From assembly GCF_030406905.1 (NCBI RefSeq), contig NZ_CP129137.1:7843501-7907500 (forward strand): a stretch of 64,000 bases of DNA, written 5' to 3'. A program made the translations under genes and the position numbers. Positions within the stretch are counted from its first letter, which is position 1. Each line of letters opens with the position of its first letter. This document shows positions 46,084-55,279 of the stretch, in pieces. Source of the stretch: Streptomyces sp. HUAS CB01 (GTDB taxonomy: Bacteria > Actinomycetota > Actinomycetes > Streptomycetales > Streptomycetaceae). The notes beneath the pieces were generated by a model. It was not told where the DNA came from. It did no database searches and saw only the letters and a program-made list of their open reading frames with translations.

Positions 46084-46736
46084 AAAAGTCGAGGAAGGCT
46101 CCCCGGGGGACCAGGAAGAGGGCCGTCCCCCTCACCAAGGACGGCATCCACGCCATGGCGCTGCAGCTCATCGACGCCGATGGGGTCGAGGCGCTCACCA
46201 TGCGTAAGCTCGCGACCGCGCTGGATGCGAATCCGATGTCGCTGTACCACCACGTGCCGAACAAGGACGCAGTGCTGCGTGGCGTGGCCGAGAGCGTCGG
46301 CTCGCGGTTCCGTGCGGGGGAGCGGGAGGACATCCCCTGGCAGGACCGTCTTCGCCGGCTGGCTCTTGACTTCCGTGAACTGTCGCACCGCCATCCGAAA
46401 CTGATGGCGTACTCCTTCGCGCGAGCCGACTACGTCCAGCCGGAGGACCCCTTTTGGCAGGGGCTCATCGACATCCTGGCCGCCGCGAAACTGCCGGCCT
46501 CGGAGATCCCGCGCGTCGCCGCCTCCCTGTGCGCGGTTTTCACGGGGCTGCTGCTGAGCGAACTCACCGGAGCGCTGCAGCGGTGGACCACCCTGCCGCC
46601 GGCGCCGGTCGGCGCCGACGGGGAACACGCCCCCGCTCCCGCGAAGAACGTGATCGACGCGATGTTCAACTGTGCGCTCGACGCCACGATCGTCGGCCTG
46701 GAGAGCCACGTCGCACGAACCCGCGAGGAGCCGTGA
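46080..46736 (+). CDS. TetR family regulator, paralogue A
   Basis: A 218-residue repressor with a basic N-terminus (MEKSRKAPRGTRKRAVPLTK), the helix-turn-helix (ALTMRKLATALDANPMSLYH, HVPNKDAVLRGVAESVGSRF) and the TetR_C type helical domain (PWQDRLRRLALDFRELSHRH, PKLMAYSFARADYVQPEDPF). It is a clear paralogue of the regulator at 51666. The ATG at 46080 lies inside the palindrome, so the mRNA is probably leaderless or has a very short leader, and the gene is self-controlled. The longer frame to 46011 overlaps the upstream gene and is rejected. Confidence 0.88.
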   Translation: MEKSRKAPRGTRKRAVPLTKDGIHAMALQLIDADGVEALTMRKLATALDANPMSLYHHVPNKDAVLRGVAESVGSRFRAGEREDIPWQDRLRRLALDFRELSHRHPKLMAYSFARADYVQPEDPFWQGLIDILAAAKLPASEIPRVAASLCAVFTGLLLSELTGALQRWTTLPPAPVGADGEHAPAPAKNVIDAMFNCALDATIVGLESHVARTREEP

Positions 46737-46784
46737 CGGAGCGGAACGGCCGCGGGCTCGGCTGACGCAATCGACCTCACCGCC

Positions 46785-46922
46785 TCAGTGGCGCCAACCA
46801 TCTCGGCCTGTACGCCGAGGCGATCAGCCGCTCCGGCGAGCAACCGGGCACCTTTCGCCAGGCATTCACTCATCCCGCCCTCATCAGTGCCGCCTTCGAC
46901 CTGGCCCGTGCAGTGGGCTGAC
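46785..46922 (+). pseudogene. C-terminal relic of a GH15 family protein
   Basis: The plus strand reads [20 protein letters not shown] then [20 protein letters not shown] and RAVG stop. This is the typical end of glycoside hydrolase family 15 proteins (ANxxGLYxEExxxxGxxLGNFPQAFTHLALI). The catalytic domain and start are absent, so it is a fragment. Confidence 0.7.
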
Positions 46923-47041
46923 CGCCGTCCTCCACTTGCCGCGCCCACGCCTCCTCGGAAAGCCGTGGGCGCCGGCGCTCCCTCAAACACCGGCGCCCAC
47001 TCACCCCTGCCCAGGGTGGCTTGTCGTCCTGCTGACGGGCG

Positions 47042-48088
47042 TCAGGGGACGAGGATGAGGCGGATCGGGTCGCCGATCTTGTTCTCCAGCCGGTCGACCG
47101 CGTCGGCCGCCTCGGCGAGCGGGATGTGGTCGGTGATGGAGGGGGCGAGGTCGAGGCGGCCGGCTGCGGTCAGCTGCACCAGCTCGGAGACGGACTCGGG
47201 GAAGCCGCCGTAGTGGCCGCGCACCTGCTTCTGCAGGTAGTTGAAGGTCAGGCCCTCGGTGATGGTCAGTGGCCGGGGTGTGATGCCGACCAGGATCAGG
47301 GAGCCGCCCAGACCGAGCACGGAGGCGGCCTGGTCGCGGACGGCGGGGACGCCTGCGCAGTCGAAGGCGAAGTCGAGGCCTCGTCCAGCGGTGGCCGCGT
47401 ACACCTGGTCGGCGAAGTCGTCGGCCGTCGGGTCGAGGGCGAGATCCGCGCCGAACGCCAGCGCGCGCTCGCGGGCGCTGGGCAGCGGGTCGACGGCGAT
47501 GATCGGGGCGGCGCCGACCAGGCGGGCGAGGCGTACGTTGTGCGCACCGACTCCGCCCACGCCCCAGACACCGACGGACTGGGCGGCACGGACGCCCGCG
47601 GTGGCGACGACGGCGGCGTAGGGGGTGGAGACCGCGTCGGGGATGATCGCGGCCTGGTCGAAGGGGAGACTGTCGGGAATGGGGATGAGGGTGTCCTCGC
47701 GGGCGATCACATACTCGGCCCAGCCGCCGTCGTAGTCGATGCCGGCGGTGAGCATCTGGGTGCAGGGGCGGTGGCGCACGCATCCGGCGCACTTACCGCA
47801 GGTCTTGCCGGCCTCCAGGGTGACGCGGGCGCCGACGGCCAGGCCGCGCTTGAGGTCGGGGCCGAGCGTGTGGATCACACCGGAGACCTCGTGGCCGACG
47901 GTGACCGTGTCGGAGGTGGCGAACAGCGGGACGAGGGAGCCGTCGAGCAGGTGGACGTCGGAGAGGCAGACGCCGGCGGCCTTGACCTCGATGAGGACCT
48001 CGCCCGGGCCCGGCACGGGGATCGGGACCTCTTCCACGGCGAACTTCTTGCTGTCCAGGTGGAAGCGTCCGGCGAGCATGGTGTCCAT
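47042..48088 (-). CDS. Zinc-dependent alcohol dehydrogenase
   Basis: A 348-residue medium-chain dehydrogenase. Catalytic zinc ligands are Cys in AAGVCLSDVHLLDG and His in VTVGHEVSGVI; the structural zinc is held by four Cys in CGKCAGCVRHRPC (preceded by GKT). The cofactor fold shows VGVWGVGGVGAHNVRLARL. ATG 48088 begins the family-typical N-terminus; the frame extends to 48202. It follows the CYP102-type gene by 159 bases on the same strand and may oxidise its alcohol products, which is inference from context. Confidence 0.9.
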   Translation of the reverse strand: MDTMLAGRFHLDSKKFAVEEVPIPVPGPGEVLIEVKAAGVCLSDVHLLDGSLVPLFATSDTVTVGHEVSGVIHTLGPDLKRGLAVGARVTLEAGKTCGKCAGCVRHRPCTQMLTAGIDYDGGWAEYVIAREDTLIPIPDSLPFDQAAIIPDAVSTPYAAVVATAGVRAAQSVGVWGVGGVGAHNVRLARLVGAAPIIAVDPLPSARERALAFGADLALDPTADDFADQVYAATAGRGLDFAFDCAGVPAVRDQAASVLGLGGSLILVGITPRPLTITEGLTFNYLQKQVRGHYGGFPESVSELVQLTAAGRLDLAPSITDHIPLAEAADAVDRLENKIGDPIRLILVP

Positions 48089-48247
48089 GGTGATCTGCTT
48101 TCTGTGAGCGGCACGGCCCGGTGGTCCGGGCCATGGGTGCCATGGGGTGTCTGAGTGGCTGGTGGGGCCGGGTGGCGTGCGGGGGAGGCAGGACGTCCGC
48201 ACGCCTCCCGGCGGCTGGGGTCGGCGCGCCTTGACGGCGTGCGAGGG

Positions 48248-51200
48248 TCAGGCGAAGACGTCCTGCTGGTAGCGCTCGTCCGCTTCGAGCTGGGCGAGCC
48301 ACTGCTGGGCGGTCTCGTCGTCGCTGCCGGTGTTCTGGCGGTGGATGGCGGCGAGGGCCTCGCGGACGGCGGGGGCCATGCGGCGGCCGTCACCGCAGAC
48401 GTAGATGTACGCGCCGTCCTGGATCGCCTGCCACACGGTGTCTGCGGCGTTCGCGATGGCGTTCTGCACGAACCGGGCGGGGTGGCCGGTCACCGCCGAG
48501 TAGGCGGTGTGCACCTGGGCGATGCCGGCCTGCTGCCAGTCCTGCATCTCCTGGCGGTAGAAGTAGTCGTGCTCCGGGTGGCGGCAGCCGACGAACACCT
48601 GGGACAGGCCCACCTGGGTGCCGTTCGCGTGCTGTGTCGCCCGCTCCTCCAGGAAACCGCGCAGCGGCGCGATGCCGGTGCCGGGGCCGATGAGGATCAG
48701 CGGCGTGGCGGGGTCGGCGGGCGGGGCGAACGTCGGGGAGGGCACGCGGACGTAGCCGTAGACGACGTCTCCGGGCTCCAGGCTCGCGATGTAGGAGGAG
48801 CAGGTGCCGCGGTACTGGCCGTCGCCGGACAGGGCCGGGCCCTCCAGCAGGCCGACGGTCAGGCGCACGTGGTGCGGGTTGGCCGACGGGGCGGAGGAGA
48901 TGGAGTAGAAGCGGGGACGGATGGGGCCCATCATCTCCAGGAAGACCGCCAGCGGCAGTTCGACGGCCGGGAAGCGCTCGAGCAGGCCCAGGACGGAGAC
49001 ACGCTTGCCGAGGATCTCCTTCTGGTAGCGCTCCTCGGCCTCCTCCGTCTCGGCGGTGTACGCCTGGAGCTGCGGCCGGGTCCATGGGCACGCCGTGTTC
49101 TCGGCGAGGGTCTGGATCTGGGACCGGGTGGCCACGTCCTGCAGTTCCAGGAACTCGGTGAGCAGCAGGCCGGCGGTGACCGGGGTGCCGACCGGCAGGT
49201 GGGTGCGGCCACCGGCCGGCTGCTCGAGCCGCAGCACCTGGTCGTAGTCGACGCCGAGCCGCTTCAGGGCGCGCTCGACCAGGGCGAGTTCGTTCTTGGC
49301 GAAGACGGCCAGGTGGTTGCCGGTGTCGTAGGTGACGCCCTCGGGCAGCTCGACGGTGATGGACTTCGCCGACGGGCGCGGCGGCTCGATGGCGAAGTCC
49401 CACAGGCCGGTCGCGTCGGCCACGAGCTCCTCGTTGGCCACCACGGTGAGCGGGTACGCCTGCTCGGAGACGATCGCGGGGCGCACGTCGGACTCGGTGA
49501 GCAACTGGACCTGGTAGCGGGGGCCGCTCGCCTGGGAGGTGTCGGCGGCGTATTCCTCGGCCAGAGTGGCCCACAGGTTGTCCATCCACCGCGTGGCCAT
49601 GCCGTCGAAGTCACCGGCGGCGTCCGCGATGCCGCGCTCGACGACGGGGGTGGCGCCGGCGGCCAGCAGACCTTCCTCGATCCGCTTGGGGAAGGCCTGG
49701 TAGGTGGCCACCCATTGGGTGTTGCCCGCGCCCAGCAGTGCGAACCGCACATTGGACAGGGAGCCCTCGGGCAGTCCGGCGGCCAGCAGGTCGTCGAAGT
49801 GCTGGGCGTTGTCGGGGGCCTTGCCGTTGTAGCTGGAGGCGACGACCACGAGCAGGCCCTCGCTGGGCAGGTTCTCGCCCAGCTCGTCCAGGCTCACCAG
49901 CGTGGTGCCGAAGCCGGAGCGCTCACTGCGGTCGGCGATGGTGCGCGCCAGGTCCTCGCTGGAGCCGAGGCTGGAGCCGTAGGCGACGGTCATGTTGACC
50001 CCGACGCCGCTCACCGCTGCCTGCGCCTGCGTGTCGTCGGTCTGCAGGGCCTCGGCGCCGAAGACGGTCCGCTCGTGCTCCTGACGGCGGCGGACGACCA
50101 GCTCGAAGTTGCCGGGCTTGCGCGTCAGCGCCTCCCGGGGGTCCATCTTGTAGTCGCTGGTGTCGGCGAACTTGAACTTCTGCAGCACCAGCGCAAGGGC
50201 CAGGCGGGCCTCGACGAGCGCGAACTGGCGGCCGATGCAGGCACGTAGGCCGTTGCCGAACGGCTTGTAGGCGTGCGGGTGCTGATTGACCCGGTTCTCC
50301 GGCAGCCACCGGTCGATGTCGAACTCCTCCGGCCGCTCCCACGCCTTGGGGTGGGTGTGCAGCGGGCCCTCGAGGATGAGGACCTTCGTGTCCTTCTTCA
50401 GCTCGTAGCGGCCGCCGATGACGGTGTCCTCCCGCGCCGTCTTGCCGAACGACGGGATGGGAGCCCACAGGCGCAGCGTCTCGTCCAGGATCCGCGGGAT
50501 GACGTCCATCTGCATGATCGTGTCGTAGTCCGGCACGGTGTCGCCCGGCAGCAGGCGGTCCACCTCGGCATACGCCTGGGCCAGCACGGACGGGTTGCGC
50601 ATCAGCGAGTACGTGGCGAACGACAGCAGACCACTGGTGGTCTCGTGACCGGCGATCAGGAACGTCAGCACCTGGTCGCGGACGTTGTCGATGTCCAGCT
50701 TCTTGCCGGTCTCCGGGTCGGTGGCCTCCAGCATCAGACCCAGCAGGTCATCCTCACCGCTGGACTGCCCCTCGCGGCGCTCCTTGATCACATTTTCGAC
50801 CAGCTCCTGCATCATCTGGATGTTCGCGCCGTACCTCTTGGCATCGGCCTTGCGGAGCTTGGTCATCATCGGGAGTTCCTGCGAGCGCCGCAGCGACTCG
50901 ATCAGCGCCTCCAGCAGCGCGTTGAGGAAGGGGTGCAGCTCCTCCTTCTCGAAGGAGTCGAACCGGTAGCCGAACCCGGACAGGGCGATGGTGTCCAGGG
51001 TGAGCCGGGTGTAGTCGTCGGTGATGTTGACCGACTGGCCCTCCCGGCGCTCCCACTTGCCCGCCAGGTTCTGGGCGATCTCCAGCATCTGCCCGAAGTA
51101 ATTCCTCATGGCGCGCTGGCTGAAGGCCGGCAGGAGGATCCGGTGCGCCATGCCCCATTCCTCTTCGTGCTGGTGGGCCGTGAACAGGCCCGAACCCGCG

Positions 51201-51469
51201 AAGTCCCGGACATGCTGCAGCGGCGTCTTCTCGATCTGCTTGAAGAACCGCGTCTCGTCGGAGACCTCGGCCACCAGGTCCGGGTCGTAGACGAAGATCT
51301 GCTCGATACCGGCGATGTCCAAGCCGTAGATGCCCTCGGGGAACTGCTTGGACAGCTCGGCGAAGTACTCCACCGGGTTGGTGCCGGGGATCTGCGGCGT
51401 GTTGCCCAGGAGGGGGATCCCGCGCGGGGACCGGATGGGGCGAAGGTCGTTCGCGGAGTGCGTGGTCAT
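48248..51469 (-). CDS. CYP102-type self-sufficient P450/reductase fusion
   Basis: A 1073-residue fusion enzyme with the architecture of P450 BM3. The P450 domain (about 1-460) has the oxygen-binding helix LIAGHETTSGLLS, the ExxR motif DETLRLWAP and the heme Cys at about residue 411 in FGNGLRACIGRQFALVEARL. The FMN domain starts YGSSLGSSEDLARTIAD. The reductase part has RPRFYSISSAPSANPHH (FAD), GPGTGIAPLRGFLEERA (NADPH) and CGDGRRMAPAV. Known members hydroxylate medium- and long-chain fatty acids near the omega end. ATG 51469 follows GAGGAG. It is divergent from a TetR gene with four palindromes between them. Confidence 0.95.
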   Translation of the reverse strand: MTTHSANDLRPIRSPRGIPLLGNTPQIPGTNPVEYFAELSKQFPEGIYGLDIAGIEQIFVYDPDLVAEVSDETRFFKQIEKTPLQHVRDFAGSGLFTAHQHEEEWGMAHRILLPAFSQRAMRNYFGQMLEIAQNLAGKWERREGQSVNITDDYTRLTLDTIALSGFGYRFDSFEKEELHPFLNALLEALIESLRRSQELPMMTKLRKADAKRYGANIQMMQELVENVIKERREGQSSGEDDLLGLMLEATDPETGKKLDIDNVRDQVLTFLIAGHETTSGLLSFATYSLMRNPSVLAQAYAEVDRLLPGDTVPDYDTIMQMDVIPRILDETLRLWAPIPSFGKTAREDTVIGGRYELKKDTKVLILEGPLHTHPKAWERPEEFDIDRWLPENRVNQHPHAYKPFGNGLRACIGRQFALVEARLALALVLQKFKFADTSDYKMDPREALTRKPGNFELVVRRRQEHERTVFGAEALQTDDTQAQAAVSGVGVNMTVAYGSSLGSSEDLARTIADRSERSGFGTTLVSLDELGENLPSEGLLVVVASSYNGKAPDNAQHFDDLLAAGLPEGSLSNVRFALLGAGNTQWVATYQAFPKRIEEGLLAAGATPVVERGIADAAGDFDGMATRWMDNLWATLAEEYAADTSQASGPRYQVQLLTESDVRPAIVSEQAYPLTVVANEELVADATGLWDFAIEPPRPSAKSITVELPEGVTYDTGNHLAVFAKNELALVERALKRLGVDYDQVLRLEQPAGGRTHLPVGTPVTAGLLLTEFLELQDVATRSQIQTLAENTACPWTRPQLQAYTAETEEAEERYQKEILGKRVSVLGLLERFPAVELPLAVFLEMMGPIRPRFYSISSAPSANPHHVRLTVGLLEGPALSGDGQYRGTCSSYIASLEPGDVVYGYVRVPSPTFAPPADPATPLILIGPGTGIAPLRGFLEERATQHANGTQVGLSQVFVGCRHPEHDYFYRQEMQDWQQAGIAQVHTAYSAVTGHPARFVQNAIANAADTVWQAIQDGAYIYVCGDGRRMAPAVREALAAIHRQNTGSDDETAQQWLAQLEADERYQQDVFA

Positions 51470-51543
51470 GGCTTGCTCCTCTGCGTGGAGGGGAATGGGC
51501 AAGGGCGCGCTGCTCAGGTCGATGCCGTGGCGCCGTACGGAAA

Positions 51544-51669
51544 CATACGCCGTATGGAATTGGTACCATACGACGTATGGAAATGTGAAGCAAGCCTGGT
51601 CGCCTGGTGGACGCTGTGATCTGGGCCATTTTCATACGACGTACGAAACTGATACCGTACGAGGTATGG
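51544..51669. promoter_or_regulatory. Four TetR-type palindromes in two pairs
   Basis: The palindromes are CATACG-C-CGTATG (centre 51550), CCATACG-A-CGTATGG (centre 51573), TTTCATACG-A-CGTACGAAA (centre 51639) and CCGTACG-A-GGTATGG (centre 51662). The first two face the P450 gene and the last two the TetR gene; within each pair the centres are exactly 23 bases apart. The last one includes the TetR start codon. Confidence 0.8.
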
Positions 51670-52367
51670 AAAGTAAGGTGAGGCATCCCCCGCGGGGAAC
51701 GAGGAAGAGGGACGTGCCTCTGACCGAGGCCGGGATCTACGCCGCCGCCCTGCGGCTGATCGACGCGGACGGTGTCGAGGCGCTCACCATGCGCAAACTC
51801 GCCACCAAGCTCGACGCGAACCCGATGTCGCTGTACCACCACGTGCCGAACAAGCAAGCGGTGCTGCGTGGCGTGACCAGAATGGTCGGCGCCCAGTTCC
51901 GCACCGTGACGCTTGAGGACGCTCCCTGGCAGGAGCGCATCCGCCTGCTCGCAACGGACTTCCGGACCCTGGCGCACCGTCACCCCGAACTGATGGCCTA
52001 CTCGTTCAGCCACCAGCCGGACTTCATCCAGCCCGACGACCCGTTCTGGACCGCGCTCACCGCGATCGTGGAGGCTGCCGGGGTTCCGCAGTCAGAGGTC
52101 TCGGAGATCGCGGCGCTGATGGTCGCCGTCGTCATCGGAGTCCTCGCCGCCGAAATCAACGGCTCGCTCCACCAGTGGTCGACCCTCAAGCCCCCAGGCT
52201 TTGACGATGGTGAAGACGGTGACGGGGATGCAGACCCTGACTCTGCGGACACAGCTCCTGAAGGCCCTGACCAGGACCACATGTTCCGCCTCGTGCTGGA
52301 CACGCTGATCACGGGTCTGGAAAGCCGGCTCACCGGCGATCGTGACGGGCGGGACGCCGGCCTTTGA
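51666..52367 (+). CDS. TetR family regulator, paralogue B
   Basis: A 233-residue repressor very similar to the one at 46080: basic N-terminus (MESKVRHPPRGTRKRDVPLT), helix-turn-helix (ALTMRKLATKLDANPMSLYH, HVPNKQAVLRGVTRMVGAQF) and the same C-terminal domain type. Near residues 180-205 it has an acidic insertion (DDGEDGDGDADPDSADTAPE) that the other lacks. The ATG at 51666 lies in a palindrome. Its placement opposite a CYP102-type gene parallels Bm3R1 and P450 BM3 in Bacillus megaterium, where a TetR repressor is released by fatty acids. Confidence 0.9.
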   Translation: MESKVRHPPRGTRKRDVPLTEAGIYAAALRLIDADGVEALTMRKLATKLDANPMSLYHHVPNKQAVLRGVTRMVGAQFRTVTLEDAPWQERIRLLATDFRTLAHRHPELMAYSFSHQPDFIQPDDPFWTALTAIVEAAGVPQSEVSEIAALMVAVVIGVLAAEINGSLHQWSTLKPPGFDDGEDGDGDADPDSADTAPEGPDQDHMFRLVLDTLITGLESRLTGDRDGRDAGL

Positions 52368-52758
52368 ACCACGCCTGCTGAGGCGCTGCGCCCCAGGCAC
52401 CGGCCCCTGAGCCGCGCACGCAGTCGGGCGATCCCAGGCTGCGATATGCGGGAGCCACCCCCGTCACATCGGGTAACACCGCCCGGCGGGGTGGTTCTTC
52501 AGCCTCTGCAGGGCAGCCGCATGACGCTGACCCGGGGAATGACCATCTCGTCGGCTTGTTGCCGGTCTCCCTCCCGAACCGGGAGTTCGCCGGCCTCGTC
52601 GAGCCGCATCACCCATCCGTTCACCGAGGCGGCCAGCCGCCGAGTACTACTGCCGTGAGCGCGAGGTGGCGCCCCGTGCCGGGTGAGCCGTACCTGATCT
52701 CGATCGGTTCCTTTCTCTCTTACGCCACCCCCCATGCGCTGTCCGGAGGGCTGCCCGC
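52368..52758. other. Spacer before the MFS gene
   Basis: About 390 bases. On the minus strand near 52510-52650 one frame reads like real protein (RLAASVNGWVMRLDEAGELP then VREGDRQQADEMVIPRVSVM), but it has no supportable start and no family I recognise, so it may be a relic. The 20 bases before 52759 hold the GGAGGG ribosome binding site of the MFS gene. Confidence 0.35.
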
Positions 52759-54267
52759 ATGTCCCAGAACGCCACCGCCGCTGCTCGCGGCGCCGAGACC
52801 GCACCTGAGAATGTGCCCGAGCTGTCGCACCAGCGGCGCTGGTGGATTCTGCTGGTCGTTTCGCTGGCCATGCTGATGGGTGTCCTCGACGGCACCATCG
52901 TGAACATCGCCCTGCCGTCCGCCCAGCACGACCTCGGCTTCGCCGACGCCGACCGGCAGTGGGTGGTCACCGCCTACGCGCTGGCCTTCGGCAGCCTGCT
53001 GCTGCTCGGCGGCCGCATCGCGGACCTGGCCGGTCGGAAGGTGACCTTCTTGGTAGGTCTGGCCGGCTTCGCGGCCGCTTCCATGGTTGCGGGCGCGGCG
53101 AACGGATTCGCCGCGCTCGTCATCGCGCGTGCCGTGCAGGGGCTGTTCGCCGCCCTGCTGGCCCCGTCCGCCCTCTCGCTCCTGATGACCACCTTCACCG
53201 ATCCGCGCGAACGAGCCAGGGCCTTCACCGTCGCAGGCTCGGTCGCCGGTGCCGGCGGAGCCATCGGCCTGATTCTCGGCGGCGTGCTGACCCAGTACCT
53301 GGACTGGCGCTGGACCATGTACGTCAACGTGATCTTTGCGGTGGCGGCGTTCGTCGGTGGGGCAGCCCTGCTGCACCGCACCCCGCGCGACACGTCCTCC
53401 AAGCTCGACGTACCCGGCACCCTGCTGGCCTCCATCGGCCTGTTCTGCCTGGTCTACGGATTCTCGAACGCCGAAACGTACGGCTGGGGTTCGCCGGCGA
53501 CATGGGGCATGCTGGCGGCCGGTGCCGTACTGGTGGCCGTCTTCGTGTCGTGGCAGAACAGGGCGGCGTATCCGCTGCTGCCCCTGCGAGTCCTGCTGGA
53601 CCGCAACCGCGGCGCCTCCTTCGCCGCCCTCTTCGTCACCGGCGCGGGGATGTTCGGCGTGTTCCTGTTCCTGACCTACTACCTGCAGCAGAGCCTCGGC
53701 TACAGCGCTCTGAACACCGGCTTCGCCTTTCTGCCCATGATCGTGGCCTCGTCGTCCGCCTCCGCCGTGGCCAACAACGTCCTCGTGGCGCGTATGGGGC
53801 CGAAGCCGGTGGTCCCGCTGGGCATGGCCATCGCGGCCGCCGGGCTCATCTGGATGACCGAGCTGGAATTGAACAGCGGATACGTGATGCAGGTACTGCC
53901 CCAGCTGGTGCTCGTCGGCATCGGGCTGGGCACGGTCATCGCGCCCGCCATGAGCCTGGCGACCTCCGGCGTGGAGGCAACCGATGCCGGCGTCGCGTCG
54001 GCCGCTGTCAACACCCTGCAGCAGATAGGCGGTTCCATCGGTATCGCCTTGCTCAGCACGATGGCATCCGACGCAGCCACCGGCTACCTCTCCGGCCGCA
54101 ACTCCAAGGACCCCGGCGTCCTGGCTCAGGCCGGCCTCGAGGCTTATTCCACGGCCTACTGGTGGTCGGCGGCCGTCTTCGCCATCGGCCTCGTCGTCAC
54201 TGCCCTGCTCTACCGCCGGGGTGTGCCCCAGCAGGACGAGAACGCGGCACCTGTCGTGCACATGTAG
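52759..54267 (+). CDS. MFS exporter of the DHA2 (14-helix) family
   Basis: A 502-residue drug:proton antiporter with about fourteen membrane helices. Motif A is GRIADLAGRKVTFLVG, motif B lies in ALVIARAVQGLFAALLAPSA, and the antiporter motif C is GAGGAIGLILGGVLTQYLDW. The first helix reads LLVVSLAMLMGVLDGTIVNI. ATG 52759 follows GGAGGG. It comes after the paralogue B TetR gene with a gap of about 390 bases, so shared control is possible but no palindrome of that regulator is seen here. The substrate is unknown. Confidence 0.9.
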   Translation: MSQNATAAARGAETAPENVPELSHQRRWWILLVVSLAMLMGVLDGTIVNIALPSAQHDLGFADADRQWVVTAYALAFGSLLLLGGRIADLAGRKVTFLVGLAGFAAASMVAGAANGFAALVIARAVQGLFAALLAPSALSLLMTTFTDPRERARAFTVAGSVAGAGGAIGLILGGVLTQYLDWRWTMYVNVIFAVAAFVGGAALLHRTPRDTSSKLDVPGTLLASIGLFCLVYGFSNAETYGWGSPATWGMLAAGAVLVAVFVSWQNRAAYPLLPLRVLLDRNRGASFAALFVTGAGMFGVFLFLTYYLQQSLGYSALNTGFAFLPMIVASSSASAVANNVLVARMGPKPVVPLGMAIAAAGLIWMTELELNSGYVMQVLPQLVLVGIGLGTVIAPAMSLATSGVEATDAGVASAAVNTLQQIGGSIGIALLSTMASDAATGYLSGRNSKDPGVLAQAGLEAYSTAYWWSAAVFAIGLVVTALLYRRGVPQQDENAAPVVHM

Positions 54268-55279
54268 CAGGACGGGTGGCCACCTGAGGGGTTCACCCCT
54301 GACCCACGGGTCGGACAAACTTCCCACCCGCCGGCATTCAGCCCAGCGAAGCGCGCTCTCCACGGCATCACCTGGAACCTTTTCTTCCGGACCTGGGCTA
54401 GTGACCAGCGGTAATGGGCGAGTACTCGCCTCTGCGCTCACATGTAATACCGAGAGCCGTACAGACCTCGACAGGAACTGACGCGGGGCATGTACGGCTG
54501 AAGAGGGCGTAGAAAGGGCGTAAGGGTGCGCGAGGTCTGTCGGGAGACCGCCTCTTGGAGCAGTGCGCGGGGCGCGGGCTGCTGGTGATCGCGCTACATG
54601 GGCAACCCATGGCCTCGGACATCGCCAATCAGAGCCCGGGTGCAGGGGTCATCAGCACGGGCGACCGCCAACAGGGTGCCCCCGATCATGTCCCATGCCG
54701 GGGGATCTCCCCTGTGACAAGAGCTGTTGGATGCTGGCCCTCATGGCCCAAGCACCGGTCGCATGGCAACTGTTGAGACAACAGCTCCGGGAGGTAGCCG
54801 ACTACGACACAGCGTCCTTTGCCGGTGCCCAGCGTGAGGACTTGATCAACCGCGGCTGTACCACCCTGGTACGCCACGTGGAATGCGGCGCATGCTCGGG
54901 CTTGAGGAAGTGTCCCCGTCCTTCCTCACAGTGAACGCCGCCCTCCAAACTCCTGTCGCGGGCGATGTCCCCGGGATACTCGAGGCAATCGGCCAAGCCC
55001 GACACCCCAACGAGTGCACCGTACCGACCTCCACTCCCCCCTGTGCTCACCGAGGACAGCGAGGAGCACCGTCTGCTTCGGTCCTGGGGTCCACGCAGTC
55101 GGCGGGGGCGTGCGTGCAGGCAGACGATCGACCGCAGGATCAGGTAGGAGGGCACCGGCTTCGCCACGCCCGAGGCTCGACACCTGTACCGACTGACCTT
55201 CCCAACAGGAGAGCTGCGGGGCGCACAACGGCAGCCGGCGCGGGCGGCCCGGTCACGCCACCGGTGCCCGTCCGCGGCT
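54268..55279. other. Decayed stretch, fragments not assigned
   Basis: About one kilobase without an intact gene. A small AGGGG-TTCA-CCCCT hairpin at 54287-54300 may end the MFS transcript. Pieces that read like protein are LLEQCAGRGLLVIALHGQPM near 54560-54660, WQLLRQQLREVADYDTASFA near 54770-54830, and SFLTVNAALQTPVAGDVPGI near 54920-54980, all on the plus strand in different frames. I cannot name their source. Confidence 0.35.

Noticed and set aside
47033-47056. CTGACG-GG-CGTCAG palindrome as another KdpE box
   Set aside because: It lies at the 3' end of the alcohol dehydrogenase gene and lacks the 11-bp direct repeat seen at the K+ promoters.
54563-54934. Plus-strand gene with a Cys-rich end
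   Set aside because: Parts look protein-like, but the start region is Arg/Gly-rich and no family fits; kept as unassigned decayed DNA.
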